This document shows, piece by piece, positions 44,277-54,769 of a stretch of DNA of 64,000 nucleotides. Position 1 is the first letter of the stretch. The number at the start of each line of letters is the position of its first letter. The position numbers were made by a program, and so were the translations under genes. This DNA comes from Clostridium cuniculi (GTDB lineage Bacteria > Bacillota > Clostridia > Clostridiales > Clostridiaceae). The notes under the pieces are model-generated. The model worked only from the letters and a program-made list of their open reading frames with translations. It was not told where the DNA came from and did not search any database. The stretch is from NCBI RefSeq assembly GCF_004353185.1, contig NZ_SMUS01000024.1, positions 1 to 64,000 of the forward strand, given 5' to 3'.

Positions 44277-47102
44277 ATGAAAGATAAGATTATAGTAAAA
44301 GGTGCAAGAGTACATAACTTAAAAAATGTATCATTAGAAATACCAAGAGACAAATTAATAGTATTTACAGGTTTATCAGGTTCAGGTAAATCTTCTTTAG
44401 CTTTTGATACATTATATGCAGAAGGACAAAGAAGATATGTTGAATCTTTATCATCATATGCGAGACAATTTTTGGGACAAATGAATAAGCCAGATGTTGA
44501 TTATATTGAAGGATTATCACCAGCAATATCAATAGATCAAAAAACAACTAGTAAAAACCCAAGATCTACAGTAGGAACAATAACAGAAATATATGATTAT
44601 CTAAGATTATTATATGCAAGAATAGGTATTCCACATTGTCCTAAGTGTGGTAAGGTAATAAGCCAACAATCTGTGGATCAAATTGTGGATCAAATAATGG
44701 CTATTGGGGATAGAACTAAGATTCAAGTTTTAGCTCCAATTATAAGAGGAAAAAAAGGAACACATGAAAAAGTATTAGAAAGCATTAAGAAAAATGGATA
44801 TGTAAGAGCCAGAGTTGATGGTGAAATATACGAATTAGCAGAAGAAGAAATAAAGTTAGAAAAGACTAAAAAACATAATATAGAAGCTGTAGTAGATAGA
44901 CTTGTTATTAAAGAAGGAATTGAAGGAAGATTAAGTGATTCTTTAGAAGCTGCATTAAAGTTAGGAGAAGGTTTAGTAATCATAAATATAATTGGAGATA
45001 AGGATATATTATTTAGTGAAAACTTTGCTTGTGCAGATTGTGGAATTAATATACAAGAATTTGAACCAAGAATGTTCTCGTTTAATGCTCCATTTGGAAA
45101 ATGTGAAAAATGTGATGGTTTAGGAACATTAATGGAAATAGATCCTGACTTAGTTATTCCAAATAAAAACCTAAGTGTAATGGAAGGTGCTATTGCAACT
45201 TGGGGAGAAGGAAGATTAAAAGATGATTCATGGACTTATGCAATTTTAAAGGCATTAAGTGAAGAGTATGACCTAGATTTAAATAGACCTATAAAGGAAC
45301 TATCAAAAGAACATGTAGATTTATTATTATATGGAACAAATGGACATAAGTTAATAGTTACATACACTAAAGATGGAGTAAAAGGTAAATATTCATATGC
45401 ATATGATGGAGAAATAAATTCCCTTGTAAGAAGATATAAAGAAACAAACTCAGATGTAATTAAAGGCGAAATCGAACAATATATGAGCAATAAACATTGT
45501 CCAAAATGTAAAGGAGCTAGACTTAATAAAGAGGTTTTAGCAGTTACAGTTGGTGATAAAAACATATATGAATTTACACAAATGCCTATTAAAGAAGAAT
45601 TAGATTTTATTAATTCATTAAATTTCACTGAAAAGGAAAGAATAATAAGTGACCAAATAGTAAAAGAAATTAAGAGCAGATTAAAATTCTTAGTGGACGT
45701 TGGATTAGATTATTTAAACTTATCAAGAAGTTCAGGAACACTTTCAGGAGGAGAAGCTCAAAGAATTAGACTTGCTACTCAAATTGGGTCTGCATTAATG
45801 GGAGTTCTATATATTTTAGATGAACCTAGTATTGGATTACATCAAAGAGATAATGATAAATTAATTCAAACTTTAAAGAATTTAAGAGATGTTGGAAATA
45901 CTGTTATAGTTGTTGAACATGATGAAGATACTATGAGAGAAGCAGATTTTATAGTAGATATTGGTCCTAGAGCAGGAGAGCATGGAGGACAAATTATTGC
46001 AGCAGGAACTGTAGATGAAATTAAAGCATGCAAAGAGTCTATAACAGGTCAATATTTAACAGGAGAAAAAGAAGTTAAAGTTCCAGATACAAGAAGAGAA
46101 GGAAATGGACAATTTATCACTGTTGTAGGAGCTAAGGAAAATAACCTTAAGAATTTAACAGTTAAATTCCCATTAGGAGTATTAACAATGGTTACTGGTG
46201 TTTCTGGTTCTGGTAAAAGTACATTAGTAAATGAAATTCTTTATAAGGGACTAAACAAAATAGTAAATAAGAGTAAGAATCCAACTGGAGCTTACAAAGA
46301 AATAACTGGTTATGAAAGTATAGATAAAATTATAGATATAGATCAAAGTCCAATAGGAAGAACTCCACGTTCAAATCCAGCAACTTATACAGGAACTTTT
46401 GACATAATAAGAGAATTATTCTCTCAAACACCAGAAGCTAAAATGAGAGGATATAAACCAGGAAGATTTAGTTTCAATGTAAAAGGTGGAAGATGTGAAG
46501 CTTGTTCAGGAGATGGAATTATAAAAATAGAAATGCAATTCTTATCAGATGTTTATGTACCTTGTGAAGTTTGTAAAGGTAAGAGATATAACAGAGAAAC
46601 TCTTGAAGTTAAATATAAAGGAAAAAATATTGATGATATTTTAAATATGACTGTAGAAGAAGCATTAGATTTCTTTGAAAATATACCAAGAATAAAGAAT
46701 AAAATTCAAACATTAAAAGATGTAGGGTTAGGTTATATAAGATTAGGTCAACCATCAACACAATTATCAGGTGGTGAAGCTCAAAGAATTAAACTTGCAT
46801 TCGAATTATCTAAGAGAAGTACAGGAAAAACATTATATATTTTAGATGAACCAACAACAGGGCTTCATGTTGATGATGTTAATAGATTAGTAGATATATT
46901 ACAAAGATTAGTTGATGCTGGAAATACTGTTGTAGTTATTGAACACAATTTAGATATGATTAAGTGTGCTGATTATATAATAGATTTAGGGCCAGAAGGC
47001 GGAGATAAAGGTGGTACTTTAGTAGCACAAGGTACGCCAGAGGAAATAGTTAAAAAGGATAAATCATATACTGGAAAATATCTTAAGAAGTTATTAAGAT
47101 AA
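44277..47102 (+). CDS. uvrA: Excinuclease ABC subunit A
   Basis: A 941-residue DNA-damage recognition ATPase with two ABC modules. The N-terminal Walker A is [28 protein letters not shown] and the C-terminal [16 protein letters not shown]. Signatures are [16 protein letters not shown] and [15 protein letters not shown]. Zinc modules CPKCGK...[13 protein letters not shown]...CPKCKG and CEACSGDG...CEVCKG are seen. ATG 44277 (GAAGAGG upstream) fits the family start better than the in-frame ATG at 44250. It has its own promoter because it is far from uvrB. Confidence 0.97.
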   Translation: MKDKIIVKGARVHNLKNVSLEIPRDKLIVFTGLSGSGKSSLAFDTLYAEGQRRYVESLSSYARQFLGQMNKPDVDYIEGLSPAISIDQKTTSKNPRSTVGTITEIYDYLRLLYARIGIPHCPKCGKVISQQSVDQIVDQIMAIGDRTKIQVLAPIIRGKKGTHEKVLESIKKNGYVRARVDGEIYELAEEEIKLEKTKKHNIEAVVDRLVIKEGIEGRLSDSLEAALKLGEGLVIINIIGDKDILFSENFACADCGINIQEFEPRMFSFNAPFGKCEKCDGLGTLMEIDPDLVIPNKNLSVMEGAIATWGEGRLKDDSWTYAILKALSEEYDLDLNRPIKELSKEHVDLLLYGTNGHKLIVTYTKDGVKGKYSYAYDGEINSLVRRYKETNSDVIKGEIEQYMSNKHCPKCKGARLNKEVLAVTVGDKNIYEFTQMPIKEELDFINSLNFTEKERIISDQIVKEIKSRLKFLVDVGLDYLNLSRSSGTLSGGEAQRIRLATQIGSALMGVLYILDEPSIGLHQRDNDKLIQTLKNLRDVGNTVIVVEHDEDTMREADFIVDIGPRAGEHGGQIIAAGTVDEIKACKESITGQYLTGEKEVKVPDTRREGNGQFITVVGAKENNLKNLTVKFPLGVLTMVTGVSGSGKSTLVNEILYKGLNKIVNKSKNPTGAYKEITGYESIDKIIDIDQSPIGRTPRSNPATYTGTFDIIRELFSQTPEAKMRGYKPGRFSFNVKGGRCEACSGDGIIKIEMQFLSDVYVPCEVCKGKRYNRETLEVKYKGKNIDDILNMTVEEALDFFENIPRIKNKIQTLKDVGLGYIRLGQPSTQLSGGEAQRIKLAFELSKRSTGKTLYILDEPTTGLHVDDVNRLVDILQRLVDAGNTVVVIEHNLDMIKCADYIIDLGPEGGDKGGTLVAQGTPEEIVKKDKSYTGKYLKKLLR

Positions 47103-47176
47103 TTTAGGTGACTTGTTATTTTTTACAATAAGATTTAATATATAATGGTGAATATACATTAATTTGAGGTGAAGAT

Positions 47177-47626
47177 ATGAGTTTTGGGAAGGTAGTCACT
47201 TTTATAGCTGGAATAATTTTTATAATTTTGTTATATGTCATTATATATTATGCATTGAAGATAATGTATAAAGATGTTAAGACAGGAGGAAAAAGAAAAA
47301 ATAACAATTCAAGTATAAGATATGGTATAGAAGTTATTCAAACAGGTGTTAACTCCACCTTAGAGCAGGGTTCGGTAGTGCCCATTAGGGGGATAACAAC
47401 TTTAGGAAGAAAACCAGACAATACAATTGTCTTAACAGAGCCTTTTGTATCAGGAAATCATGCAAAGATATACACTAAAAATAATAATTTATATGTTGAA
47501 GATTTAAATAGTACAAATGGTGTATATGTTAATGGTGAAAAAATAGAAGAAAAGTTCAAGCTTATTGCTGATGATGAAATTAAAATAGGAAGTGCTATTT
47601 TTAAAGTTTTAAAATCAGGTAAGTAA
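47177..47626 (+). CDS. Membrane-anchored FHA-domain protein
   Basis: A 149-residue protein. Residues 6-31 are a membrane segment (VVTFIAGIIFIILLYVIIYYALKIM), then a short basic linker, and a forkhead-associated domain at about 70-147: TTLGRKPDNTIVLTEPFVSGNHAKIYTKNNNLYVEDLNSTNGVYVNGEKI. The Arg of LGRK, Ser of SGNH and Asn of STNG are the phosphothreonine-binding residues. Placement before ftsW and a PBP gene suggests it links Ser/Thr kinase signalling to cell-wall synthesis, as in actinobacterial FhaA/FhaB clusters (inference). GAGGTGA precedes the ATG. Confidence 0.92.
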   Translation: MSFGKVVTFIAGIIFIILLYVIIYYALKIMYKDVKTGGKRKNNNSSIRYGIEVIQTGVNSTLEQGSVVPIRGITTLGRKPDNTIVLTEPFVSGNHAKIYTKNNNLYVEDLNSTNGVYVNGEKIEEKFKLIADDEIKIGSAIFKVLKSGK

Positions 47627-47839
47627 AACCCTAAATTTATGATTTGGTTTGGTTGAACTTACATCTTTAATGATAGAAAAAGATGTTTCATTTAAGTGAA
47701 ACTCTAAATCTGTGATTTAGATAGTTGAACTTACATCTTAGACGATAGGAAAAGATGTTTCATTTAAGTGAAACTCTAAATCTGTGATTTAGATAGTTGA
47801 ACTTACATCTTAGACGATAGGAAAAGATGTTTCATTTAA
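47623..47839 (+). repeat. Three tandem 72-bp structured repeats
   Basis: Copies lie at 47623-47695, 47696-47767 and 47768-47839. Copies 2 and 3 are identical over 72 bp; copy 1 is diverged and 73 bp. Each unit can form CTAAATC-TGT-GATTTAG, ACATCTT...AAGATGT and, across unit borders, GTTTCA-TTTAAG-TGAAAC. The stem ACATCTT/AAGATGT is kept in copy 1 while its loop varies. The array fills the whole gap between the FHA gene and ftsW. Confidence 0.9.
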
Positions 47840-47857
47840 ATAATTAGAGGTGGATTT

Positions 47858-49081
47858 ATGAAAGCATTAAAGCGTGAAAAAAGATTACTTAGATTAGTAT
47901 ATCTGCTATGCTTACTACTGTTCACAACCTTAGGGTTTTTACAAAAACCTTTTGATACATTTGCATTAATAATGGGAGTAGTCTTATGTGTTTTAATAGG
48001 CTATTCCCACTTTGTAATTAGAAGATTTTATCCAGATGGAGATAAATTTATACTAATTTTTGCAAGTATATTGGCGGTAGTAGGAGTAGCAACATTATAT
48101 AGAATAAACAGAGTAACTGCAATTAAGCAATTAGTATGGATTGCTATAGGTATAGTTTCCTATATTTTAATTGTAGTAATTTTACCTGATTTAAGGAGCT
48201 TTGCAAAATATAAAAATGTATATATGATAATAACATTGGCATTAATGCCATTGGCATTACTATTTGGTACAGAATTATATGGTGCGAAGAACTGGATTAT
48301 AATAGGAAAAGTCATTTCTTTTCAACCATCAGAGTTTGGTAAAATAGCTCTTGTGTTATATTTAGCTTCAGCTTTAGCTACATATGAAAATAAGAAGAGC
48401 TTCAAAGAAGAATTTAAAGAGTTATGGCAACCAGCATTAGTAGCAGGGTTTTCTATGGGATGTATGGTACTTCAAAGAGATTTAGGAAGTGCATTAATAT
48501 TCTTTGGTATTTCAATAACATTATTATATGTTGCAACATCAAAGAAAAAGTATGTATTTACAGCATTAGGTTTAGCAGCTGTTGGATCAGTTGCTGGTTA
48601 TTCAATGTTTGGACACGTAAGAGAAAGAGTTATGATTTGGCTAGATCCATGGAAATATGCCTTAGGAGAATCCTATCAAATAGTTGAAGGAATGTATTCA
48701 ATTGCAGCTGGAGGATTATTTGGTGTTGGATTAGGGCAAGGTCATTTTCAAAACTTACCAGTTAAAGAAAGTGATATGATATATGCAATTATTTGTGAAG
48801 AGTTTGGAATAATATTTGCAATTGGACTAATGATAATATACTTCTTATTATTCTATAGGGGTATAAGAGCTGCATTTGTTACAGATGATAAGTATTCACA
48901 ATTAATAGCTGTTGGATTTAGTACAATGATAGCTTGCCAAACATTAGTTATAATAGGAGGAATCTTTGCAGTTATTCCACTAACGGGGATAACATTGCCT
49001 ATTATAAGCTATGGTGGTTCGTCAGTATTAACAATATTCTTTGCTTTAGGAATATTGCAAAAGATATCAGAGGAGGCATAA
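47858..49081 (+). CDS. FtsW/RodA/SpoVE-family peptidoglycan glycosyltransferase
   Basis: A 407-residue SEDS-family polymerase with about ten membrane helices. LFGTELYGAKNWIIIG, the loop around FQPSEFGKIALVLYLAS (catalytic-site region), LQRDLGSALIFFGIS, GLGQGHFQNLPVKESDMIYAIICEEFG and PLTGITLPIISYGGSS are diagnostic. It polymerises lipid II together with a class B PBP; the PBP gene starts 4 nt after its stop. Division, elongation or sporulation role cannot be separated by sequence here. AGAGGTGG precedes the ATG, right after the 72-bp repeats. Confidence 0.93.
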   Translation: MKALKREKRLLRLVYLLCLLLFTTLGFLQKPFDTFALIMGVVLCVLIGYSHFVIRRFYPDGDKFILIFASILAVVGVATLYRINRVTAIKQLVWIAIGIVSYILIVVILPDLRSFAKYKNVYMIITLALMPLALLFGTELYGAKNWIIIGKVISFQPSEFGKIALVLYLASALATYENKKSFKEEFKELWQPALVAGFSMGCMVLQRDLGSALIFFGISITLLYVATSKKKYVFTALGLAAVGSVAGYSMFGHVRERVMIWLDPWKYALGESYQIVEGMYSIAAGGLFGVGLGQGHFQNLPVKESDMIYAIICEEFGIIFAIGLMIIYFLLFYRGIRAAFVTDDKYSQLIAVGFSTMIACQTLVIIGGIFAVIPLTGITLPIISYGGSSVLTIFFALGILQKISEEA

Positions 49082-49085
49082 GGAT

Positions 49086-50639
49086 ATGAATGATTTAGCA
49101 AGAAGTGTTAAAAACGTAATGACTGTATTCTTAGTTTTCTTTATAGCATTAATATCCTATATTGCTTATTTCCAGTTGATTAAGAGTCCTAAGATTAATG
49201 AGATGCCAGGAAATACAAGAGTTATTGCTGTAAAAAATGAAGTTTTAAGAGGAACTATTTATGATAGAGATGGAAATCCTCTAACAACTAGTGAGAGAGT
49301 AAATGAAACATCTCAAAAAAGAGATTACTTATATGATGATTTATATGTGCATGCATTAGGATATACAAGTGCTGTTTATGGAACCACTGGTTTAGAGGAA
49401 GAGTATGATAGTGAATTAACTACTTATAATGCTTTTGGAAATAACTTTAGACAGTTCTTAGATAGTATTGATGTAAAAGGTCTTATAGAAAACATAAAGA
49501 ATGATAAAGCTAATACAGGAAGTTTTAATTTTTCAAGTAATTTTAAAGCATTCATGGATGAAATTAATTTTGATGAATTAACAAAGGAAGATGATAAGGT
49601 TGGAAATGGTGTTGTAACAACTTTAGATACAACATTACAACAAGTAGCATCAGATGCATTAGGAGATAATAAGGGAGCTGTTGTTGCATTAAATCCTAAA
49701 ACAGGAGAAATATTAGCAATGGTATCAAAACCTACATTTAATCCTAATAATTTAGCTGATGAAATGAATAAAGCTAATAGTGGTAGTGCAGATGATACAC
49801 CATTAATTAATAGAGCTATAAATGGACTTTATCCTCCAGGTTCTGTATTTAAGACTGTTACATTAACAAGTGCTTTAAAAAATATATCATCAGTAACTAG
49901 CAGAACTTTTGAGGATGATGGTAAGATAAAATTCCAAGATGGAAGAACTTTAAGTAACTTTGGTAATAATGTATATGGTTCAATAGATTTAAAACAAGCA
50001 TATAAGGTATCAAGTAACGTTGTATTTGGTACATTAGCAATGGAATTAGGTAATGATGCATTAAAAGCTACAGCAGAAGATTATGGATTTAATTCAGTAA
50101 TAACTGGTCCAGGAGTATCTATAACGGCAAGTAGATTCCCATCATTAGATAGTTCAGAAGTGGGTAATATAGCTCAAAGTGGAATAGGGCAAGGAAGTGT
50201 TTTATCTACACCTATGCAAATGGCTTTAGTAGCAGCTACAGTAGCTAATGATGGTGTTATGATGCAACCTAAATTAGTTAATTCAATTGTTGATAAAGAT
50301 CAAAATGTAATAAAAACTATAGATAGTAAAGAATTGAAGCAAGTTATGTCTAGTGATATTGCAGAAACAATTCAAGATTATATGACTAATTTAGTTAATA
50401 GTAATTTAAGTAAATGGCCAGCATTTAAGGGAACTAATGCTGGAGGAAAAACTGGTACAGCAGACTATACTTTAGCAGATGGAACTGAAGCGACTCCACA
50501 CAGTTGGTTTATAGCAGCAGCACCAATGGATGACCCACAAATAGCAGTTGCAGTAATTGTTGAAAATGGTGGTACTGGTTCAGGAGCAGCGGCAACAGTA
50601 GCTAGTAAAGTTGTTAGGCAAGCAGTTTTAGGATATTAA
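49086..50639 (+). CDS. Class B penicillin-binding protein (transpeptidase)
   Basis: A 517-residue D,D-transpeptidase. Residues 10-32 are the signal anchor. A short N-terminal module follows (about 45-120, LRGTIYDRDGNPLTTSE), then the transpeptidase domain. Active-site motifs are S253-V-F-K (PPGSVFKTV), S309-S-N (VSSNVVFG) and K455-T-G-T (GGKTGTADYT). It cross-links peptidoglycan and pairs with the SEDS polymerase encoded immediately upstream. The short form resembles clostridial PbpA rather than full-size PBP2. Confidence 0.93.
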   Translation: MNDLARSVKNVMTVFLVFFIALISYIAYFQLIKSPKINEMPGNTRVIAVKNEVLRGTIYDRDGNPLTTSERVNETSQKRDYLYDDLYVHALGYTSAVYGTTGLEEEYDSELTTYNAFGNNFRQFLDSIDVKGLIENIKNDKANTGSFNFSSNFKAFMDEINFDELTKEDDKVGNGVVTTLDTTLQQVASDALGDNKGAVVALNPKTGEILAMVSKPTFNPNNLADEMNKANSGSADDTPLINRAINGLYPPGSVFKTVTLTSALKNISSVTSRTFEDDGKIKFQDGRTLSNFGNNVYGSIDLKQAYKVSSNVVFGTLAMELGNDALKATAEDYGFNSVITGPGVSITASRFPSLDSSEVGNIAQSGIGQGSVLSTPMQMALVAATVANDGVMMQPKLVNSIVDKDQNVIKTIDSKELKQVMSSDIAETIQDYMTNLVNSNLSKWPAFKGTNAGGKTGTADYTLADGTEATPHSWFIAAAPMDDPQIAVAVIVENGGTGSGAAATVASKVVRQAVLGY

Positions 50640-50700
50640 AGTTAATAATTTAAGAATATATAATAAATAGACTTAATAGATAAATGTTAATTTAGATGAG

Positions 50701-50840
50701 TTAAGAGTTAAGAAAGAGAGTTAAGAGTTTAGGGTAAAATTCAGATTTAACTGAATTTATAAAGAAGAGTATCTAAGAAATTCCTTATGGAGTTCATCCT
50801 TTAACTTTTAACTATTAAATCTTAACTCTTAATTTTTTTT
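50701..50840 (+). repeat. MITE-like intergenic hairpin element
   Basis: TTAAGAGTTAAG (50701-50712) and its exact complement (50821-50832) bracket about 110 nt and are followed by TTTTTTTT. Inside is a second hairpin, AAATTCAG/CTGAATTT. The arms are built of repeated TTAAGAG units. It fills the gap between the PBP gene and uvrC and can also act as a terminator. Similar elements recur in clostridial genomes from memory; not checked here. Confidence 0.65.
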
Positions 50841-50860
50841 ACATAAGAAAGGGGAGTAAG

Positions 50861-52726
50861 ATGTTTGATTTTGAGTATCATCTAAAAAATTTACCGGATA
50901 AACCTGGAGTTTATCTAATGAAGAATTCATTAGGTGAAGTTGTTTATGTTGGAAAAGCAAAGATTTTAAAAAATAGAGTAAAAAGTTATTTTCAAAATTC
51001 AAAGAATCATTCTGAAAAAGTAAGGGTTATGGTAAAGAATATTGCCGAATTTGAGTATATAGTTACAGATTCAGAAATGGAAGCACTTATTTTAGAATGT
51101 AACTTAATAAAGAAATATAGTCCTAAGTATAATATCTTGTTAAAAGATGATAAATTCTATCCTTTTATAAAAATAACTACAAAGGATGACTTTCCTAGAG
51201 TTTTTGTAACTAGAAATTTTGCTAAGGATGGAAGTAAGTATTTTGGACCATATACTAATGGAGCAGCAGTATATGAAACCATAAATTTAATATATAAAAT
51301 ATTCCCTTTAAGAACATGCAAATTAGCAATTAAGGAAAATGGAGAAGCAGTGAGACCATGCTTAAATTATCACATAAAGAAATGTTTTGGTCCCTGTGGA
51401 GGACACATAGGTAAAGAAGAGTATGGAAAGATGATAAGTGACATAATTGATATTTTAAGTGGAAAAGAAACTTATCTTACTAAAATGCTTAAAACAGAAA
51501 TGGAAAATGCAGCAGAAAATTTAGAGTTTGAAAAGGCTGCATCATTAAGAGATAAAATATTAGCAATAGAAGCCATAGTTGAAAAACAAAAGATATTTAA
51601 GACTATGGAAGGTGATGAAGATTTTATAAATATTTATCAAGATGAAAAGGATAGTTGTATTCAAGTATTTTTCTCTAGAGATGGAAAGATACTTGGAAGA
51701 GAACACTTTATATTTGAAAATACAGCAAATGAAAGCATAGCAGAGATATTAGAGGAATTTATAGCATCATTTTATGGTGGCACAGCTAAAGTTCCTAAAA
51801 CAATATATGTTCCTGAAGTTAATGAAGCAGAATTAATGGAAGAGTATTTAACTATAAAAAGAGGATCTAAGGTATGGCTTAAAGTTCCACAAAAAGGACA
51901 GAAAAAAGATATGTTAGAAATGGTTAAGAATAACGCTAAAATAACCTTAGAGAAATTTAAGGATAAATATTTAAAGGATAAAGAGATAAATAGAATAGCA
52001 TTACAAGAACTTCAAGATTTATTAGAGCTTGATGAGTGGCCAGCTAGAATAGAAGCATATGACATATCTAATATTCAAGGTGTGGATTCAGTAGGAACAA
52101 TGGTTGTATTTGAAGAAGGAAGATCAAAAAATAGCGATTATAGAAGATTTAAAATAAAAACTGTAAAAGGTGCTAATGATTATGATAGTATGAGAGAAAT
52201 TTTAACTAGAAGATTTAATCATGGCCTTGAAGAAATAAAAGCCATTCAAGAGAGAAATTTAAAGCTATCTGCAGGTAAATTTTCTAACTTTCCTGATTTA
52301 ATAATGATGGATGGTGGTAAAGGACAAGTAAATATAGCTTTAGAGGTATTAGAAAGTTTAAATATAAATATTCCAGTATGCGGTTTGGTTAAGGATGATA
52401 AACACCAAACTAGGGGGATAGTATATAATAATAAAGAGTTAATAATTAATAGAAGCTCAAATTTAATGCAGTTAATAAGAAGAATACAGGATGAAGTTCA
52501 TAGATTTGCAATAACATATCATAGAAGCTTAAGAGATAAGAGGACTTTACATTCTATTCTAGATGATATACCTAATGTTGGAGAAAAGAGAAGAAGAGCT
52601 TTATTAATGAAGTTTGGAAGTGTAGATAATATTAAAAAAGCAACAGTGGAAGAGCTACTAGAAGTACCATCTATAGATAAAAAATCGGCAGAAAGTATTT
52701 ATATTTACTTTAATGGCAATAATTAA
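50861..52726 (+). CDS. uvrC: Excinuclease ABC subunit C
   Basis: A 621-residue dual-incision nuclease. Residues 12-95 are the GIY-YIG nuclease (KPGVYLMKNSLGEVVYVGKAKILKNRVKSYF), residues 205-240 the UVR motif that binds UvrB, about 380-540 the RNase H-like nuclease (IEAYDISNIQGVDSVGTMVVFEEG with the catalytic Asp, PDLIMMDGGKGQVN), and the end carries tandem helix-hairpin-helix motifs (DDIPNVGEKRRRALLMKFGS). AAGGGGAGTAAG precedes the ATG. It provides the 3' and 5' cuts of nucleotide excision repair with UvrA and UvrB. Confidence 0.97.
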   Translation: MFDFEYHLKNLPDKPGVYLMKNSLGEVVYVGKAKILKNRVKSYFQNSKNHSEKVRVMVKNIAEFEYIVTDSEMEALILECNLIKKYSPKYNILLKDDKFYPFIKITTKDDFPRVFVTRNFAKDGSKYFGPYTNGAAVYETINLIYKIFPLRTCKLAIKENGEAVRPCLNYHIKKCFGPCGGHIGKEEYGKMISDIIDILSGKETYLTKMLKTEMENAAENLEFEKAASLRDKILAIEAIVEKQKIFKTMEGDEDFINIYQDEKDSCIQVFFSRDGKILGREHFIFENTANESIAEILEEFIASFYGGTAKVPKTIYVPEVNEAELMEEYLTIKRGSKVWLKVPQKGQKKDMLEMVKNNAKITLEKFKDKYLKDKEINRIALQELQDLLELDEWPARIEAYDISNIQGVDSVGTMVVFEEGRSKNSDYRRFKIKTVKGANDYDSMREILTRRFNHGLEEIKAIQERNLKLSAGKFSNFPDLIMMDGGKGQVNIALEVLESLNINIPVCGLVKDDKHQTRGIVYNNKELIINRSSNLMQLIRRIQDEVHRFAITYHRSLRDKRTLHSILDDIPNVGEKRRRALLMKFGSVDNIKKATVEELLEVPSIDKKSAESIYIYFNGNN

Positions 52727-52804
52727 AAGAAAATCACTTGTTTAATAGGATAATATACTTTATACTATTAAACTGTAAATATTTTATGTTTTAAGGAGCT
52801 TATC

Positions 52805-53719
52805 ATGAATAAATACGGTAAATTTGTAGGGCTATTTAGGGAATTTTACAATGAAGATAATATTAAAATAGATGAGAAATTAAGTGGTTATGTTAATTTT
52901 AAAGTTGGAGGACCAGCAGATATATTATTAATTCCAGATTCAAAGGAACAGGTAAAGAAGAGTATTTGTATTTGTAGAGAAAATAATATTCCTGTTTATG
53001 TTATTGGTAATGGATCTAACATATTAGTTAGAGATGGTGGATTTAGAGGCGTTGTTATATCACTAAAAGGCGTTCACAATGTAACTGTAAATGATGAGAG
53101 AATTGAAGCAGAGTGTGGTGCAATGTTAAAAGAAGTTTCTGATAAAGCTATGGAAAATTCATTAACTGGATTTGAATTTGCATGTGGAATACCAGGAACT
53201 ATTGGTGGAGCAGTATTTATGAATGCTGGTGCTTATGATGGAGAAATTGCACATGTTGTTGAAAGTGCTGAAGTAATTGATGAAAATTGTAATATAATAA
53301 ACCTTACAAATGAAGAATTAGATTTTGGATATAGATCTTCTTTAGTTATGAAGAAGGGATATATAGTATTGTCAGCTGTATTTAAACTAAAAAAAGGCCA
53401 AGTAAAAACTATTAAGGAATTAGTTGATGATTTAACTAATAAAAGAGAGTCTAAGCAACCACTTGAATACCCATCAGCAGGAAGTACATTTAAAAGACCA
53501 ACAGGGTATTTTGCTGGTAAACTTATTCAAGATGCTGGATTAAAGGGATATTCTATAGGTGGAGCAGCCGTTTCAGAAAAGCATTCAGGATTTGTAATTA
53601 ATAAGGGAAATGCTACAGCTAAAGATATTACTGATTTAATAGAGCATATTCAAGATGAAGTTAAAAAGCAATTTGGAGTTGATCTTCATACAGAAGTAAG
53701 AATAATAGGTGAAGAATAA
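52805..53719 (+). CDS. murB: UDP-N-acetylenolpyruvoylglucosamine reductase
   Basis: A 304-residue FAD enzyme making UDP-MurNAc in peptidoglycan precursor synthesis. FAD-binding segments NFKVGGPADILLIP, YVIGNGSNILVRDGGFRGVVI and FACGIPGTIGGAVFMNAGAY are present. YRSSLV, the catalytic Ser in PSAGSTFKRP, and the terminal Glu in LHTEVRIIGEE fit a type II MurB (short form). AAGGAGC precedes the ATG. A strong terminator follows. Confidence 0.96.
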   Translation: MNKYGKFVGLFREFYNEDNIKIDEKLSGYVNFKVGGPADILLIPDSKEQVKKSICICRENNIPVYVIGNGSNILVRDGGFRGVVISLKGVHNVTVNDERIEAECGAMLKEVSDKAMENSLTGFEFACGIPGTIGGAVFMNAGAYDGEIAHVVESAEVIDENCNIINLTNEELDFGYRSSLVMKKGYIVLSAVFKLKKGQVKTIKELVDDLTNKRESKQPLEYPSAGSTFKRPTGYFAGKLIQDAGLKGYSIGGAAVSEKHSGFVINKGNATAKDITDLIEHIQDEVKKQFGVDLHTEVRIIGEE

Positions 53720-53749
53720 GAAGTTACCAATTGGTAGCTTCTTTTTTTT
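53720..53749 (+). terminator. Terminator of murB
   Basis: GAAGTTACCAA pairs with TTGGTAGCTTC (one mismatch) and is followed by TTTTTTT. Confidence 0.9.
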
Positions 53750-53884
53750 ATATATATGATATAATTGAAATAAGTTACTTTAAAGTAAAATTATAAACTT
53801 CAATTTGGTTATTGAACTTTTGAAATTCAATATAAATTGATAATGTGCTTTCGACATTAATAAATAGATTTTTGGAGGTATGAC

Positions 53885-54769
53885 ATGAGATTTATTATAG
53901 TTACGGGATTATCAGGAGCAGGTAAATCAGAAGCTACTAAAAGTTTAGAAGATATGGGGTATTTTTGTGTAGATAATCTTCCACCAACATTAATAACAAA
54001 ATTTGCAGAAGCATGTAGACAAAGTGATGGAAAAATAGATAAAGTTGCATTAGTTATAGATATAAGAGGTGGAGTATTCTTTAATGATCTATTCCAAAGC
54101 TTAAAAGATTTAGAAAAAGAACAATTTAAATATGAAATATTATTCTTAGATGCAACTGATGAAGTGCTTGTAAAGAGATTTAAAGAAAAGAGAAGAAGTC
54201 ATCCATTATCAGGTGGAGGAAGAGTAATAACTGGAATAGAATTGGAAAGAGAGAAACTAAGAGAAGTTAAAGATAAATCAGATATTATAATCGATACTTC
54301 AAAATATAAAATAGGTGATTTGAGAGAAGAAATGACTAAGTATTTTGGAGATGAAACATTACCTGAAAAGCAATTATCAATTACTATATTAAGCTTTGGC
54401 TTCAAGTATGGTATACCAGTTGATTCTGATTTAGTATTTGATGTTAGGTTTATACCAAATCCATTTTATATACCAGAGTTAAAGCCATTTTCTGGATTAG
54501 ACACACCAGTTAGAGATTATGTATTAAAGCAAGATGAAACTAAATCATTCTTAGAAAAAATAAATGATATGCTAGAGTTTTTAATTCCTAATTACCAAAA
54601 AGAAGGAAAGAGACAACTTATTATTTCAATAGGATGTACAGGTGGAAGACATAGATCAGTAGCTATAGCGAATCAAATTTATGAGAATTTATATGATAAG
54701 AACTATAATGTATATATTGAACATAGAGATATTAAAGAGGATGTTCATAAAGGGGATAAAAAACTATGA
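53885..54769 (+). CDS. rapZ: RNase adapter / nucleotide-binding protein RapZ (YvcJ)
   Basis: A 294-residue P-loop protein: Walker [13 protein letters not shown] at residues 5-16, [13 protein letters not shown] next, then [23 protein letters not shown] and a C-terminal domain with [27 protein letters not shown] and [16 protein letters not shown]. RapZ guides GlmZ decay in E. coli; in Firmicutes (YvcJ) it binds GTP and its role is less clear. It overlaps yvcK by 4 nt (ATGA). GGAGGTATGAC precedes the ATG. A TTCGACA heptamer 29 nt upstream could be a chance Spo0A-box match. Confidence 0.95.
   Translation: MRFIIVTGLSGAGKSEATKSLEDMGYFCVDNLPPTLITKFAEACRQSDGKIDKVALVIDIRGGVFFNDLFQSLKDLEKEQFKYEILFLDATDEVLVKRFKEKRRSHPLSGGGRVITGIELEREKLREVKDKSDIIIDTSKYKIGDLREEMTKYFGDETLPEKQLSITILSFGFKYGIPVDSDLVFDVRFIPNPFYIPELKPFSGLDTPVRDYVLKQDETKSFLEKINDMLEFLIPNYQKEGKRQLIISIGCTGGRHRSVAIANQIYENLYDKNYNVYIEHRDIKEDVHKGDKKL

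Noticed and set aside
47623..47839. CRISPR array
   Set aside because: The 72-bp units are contiguous with no unique spacers and no cas genes are near.
53850..53856. Spo0A box upstream of rapZ (TTCGACA)
   Set aside because: Several such heptamers are expected by chance in a window of this size, and no promoter geometry supports this one; it was noted only within the rapZ entry.
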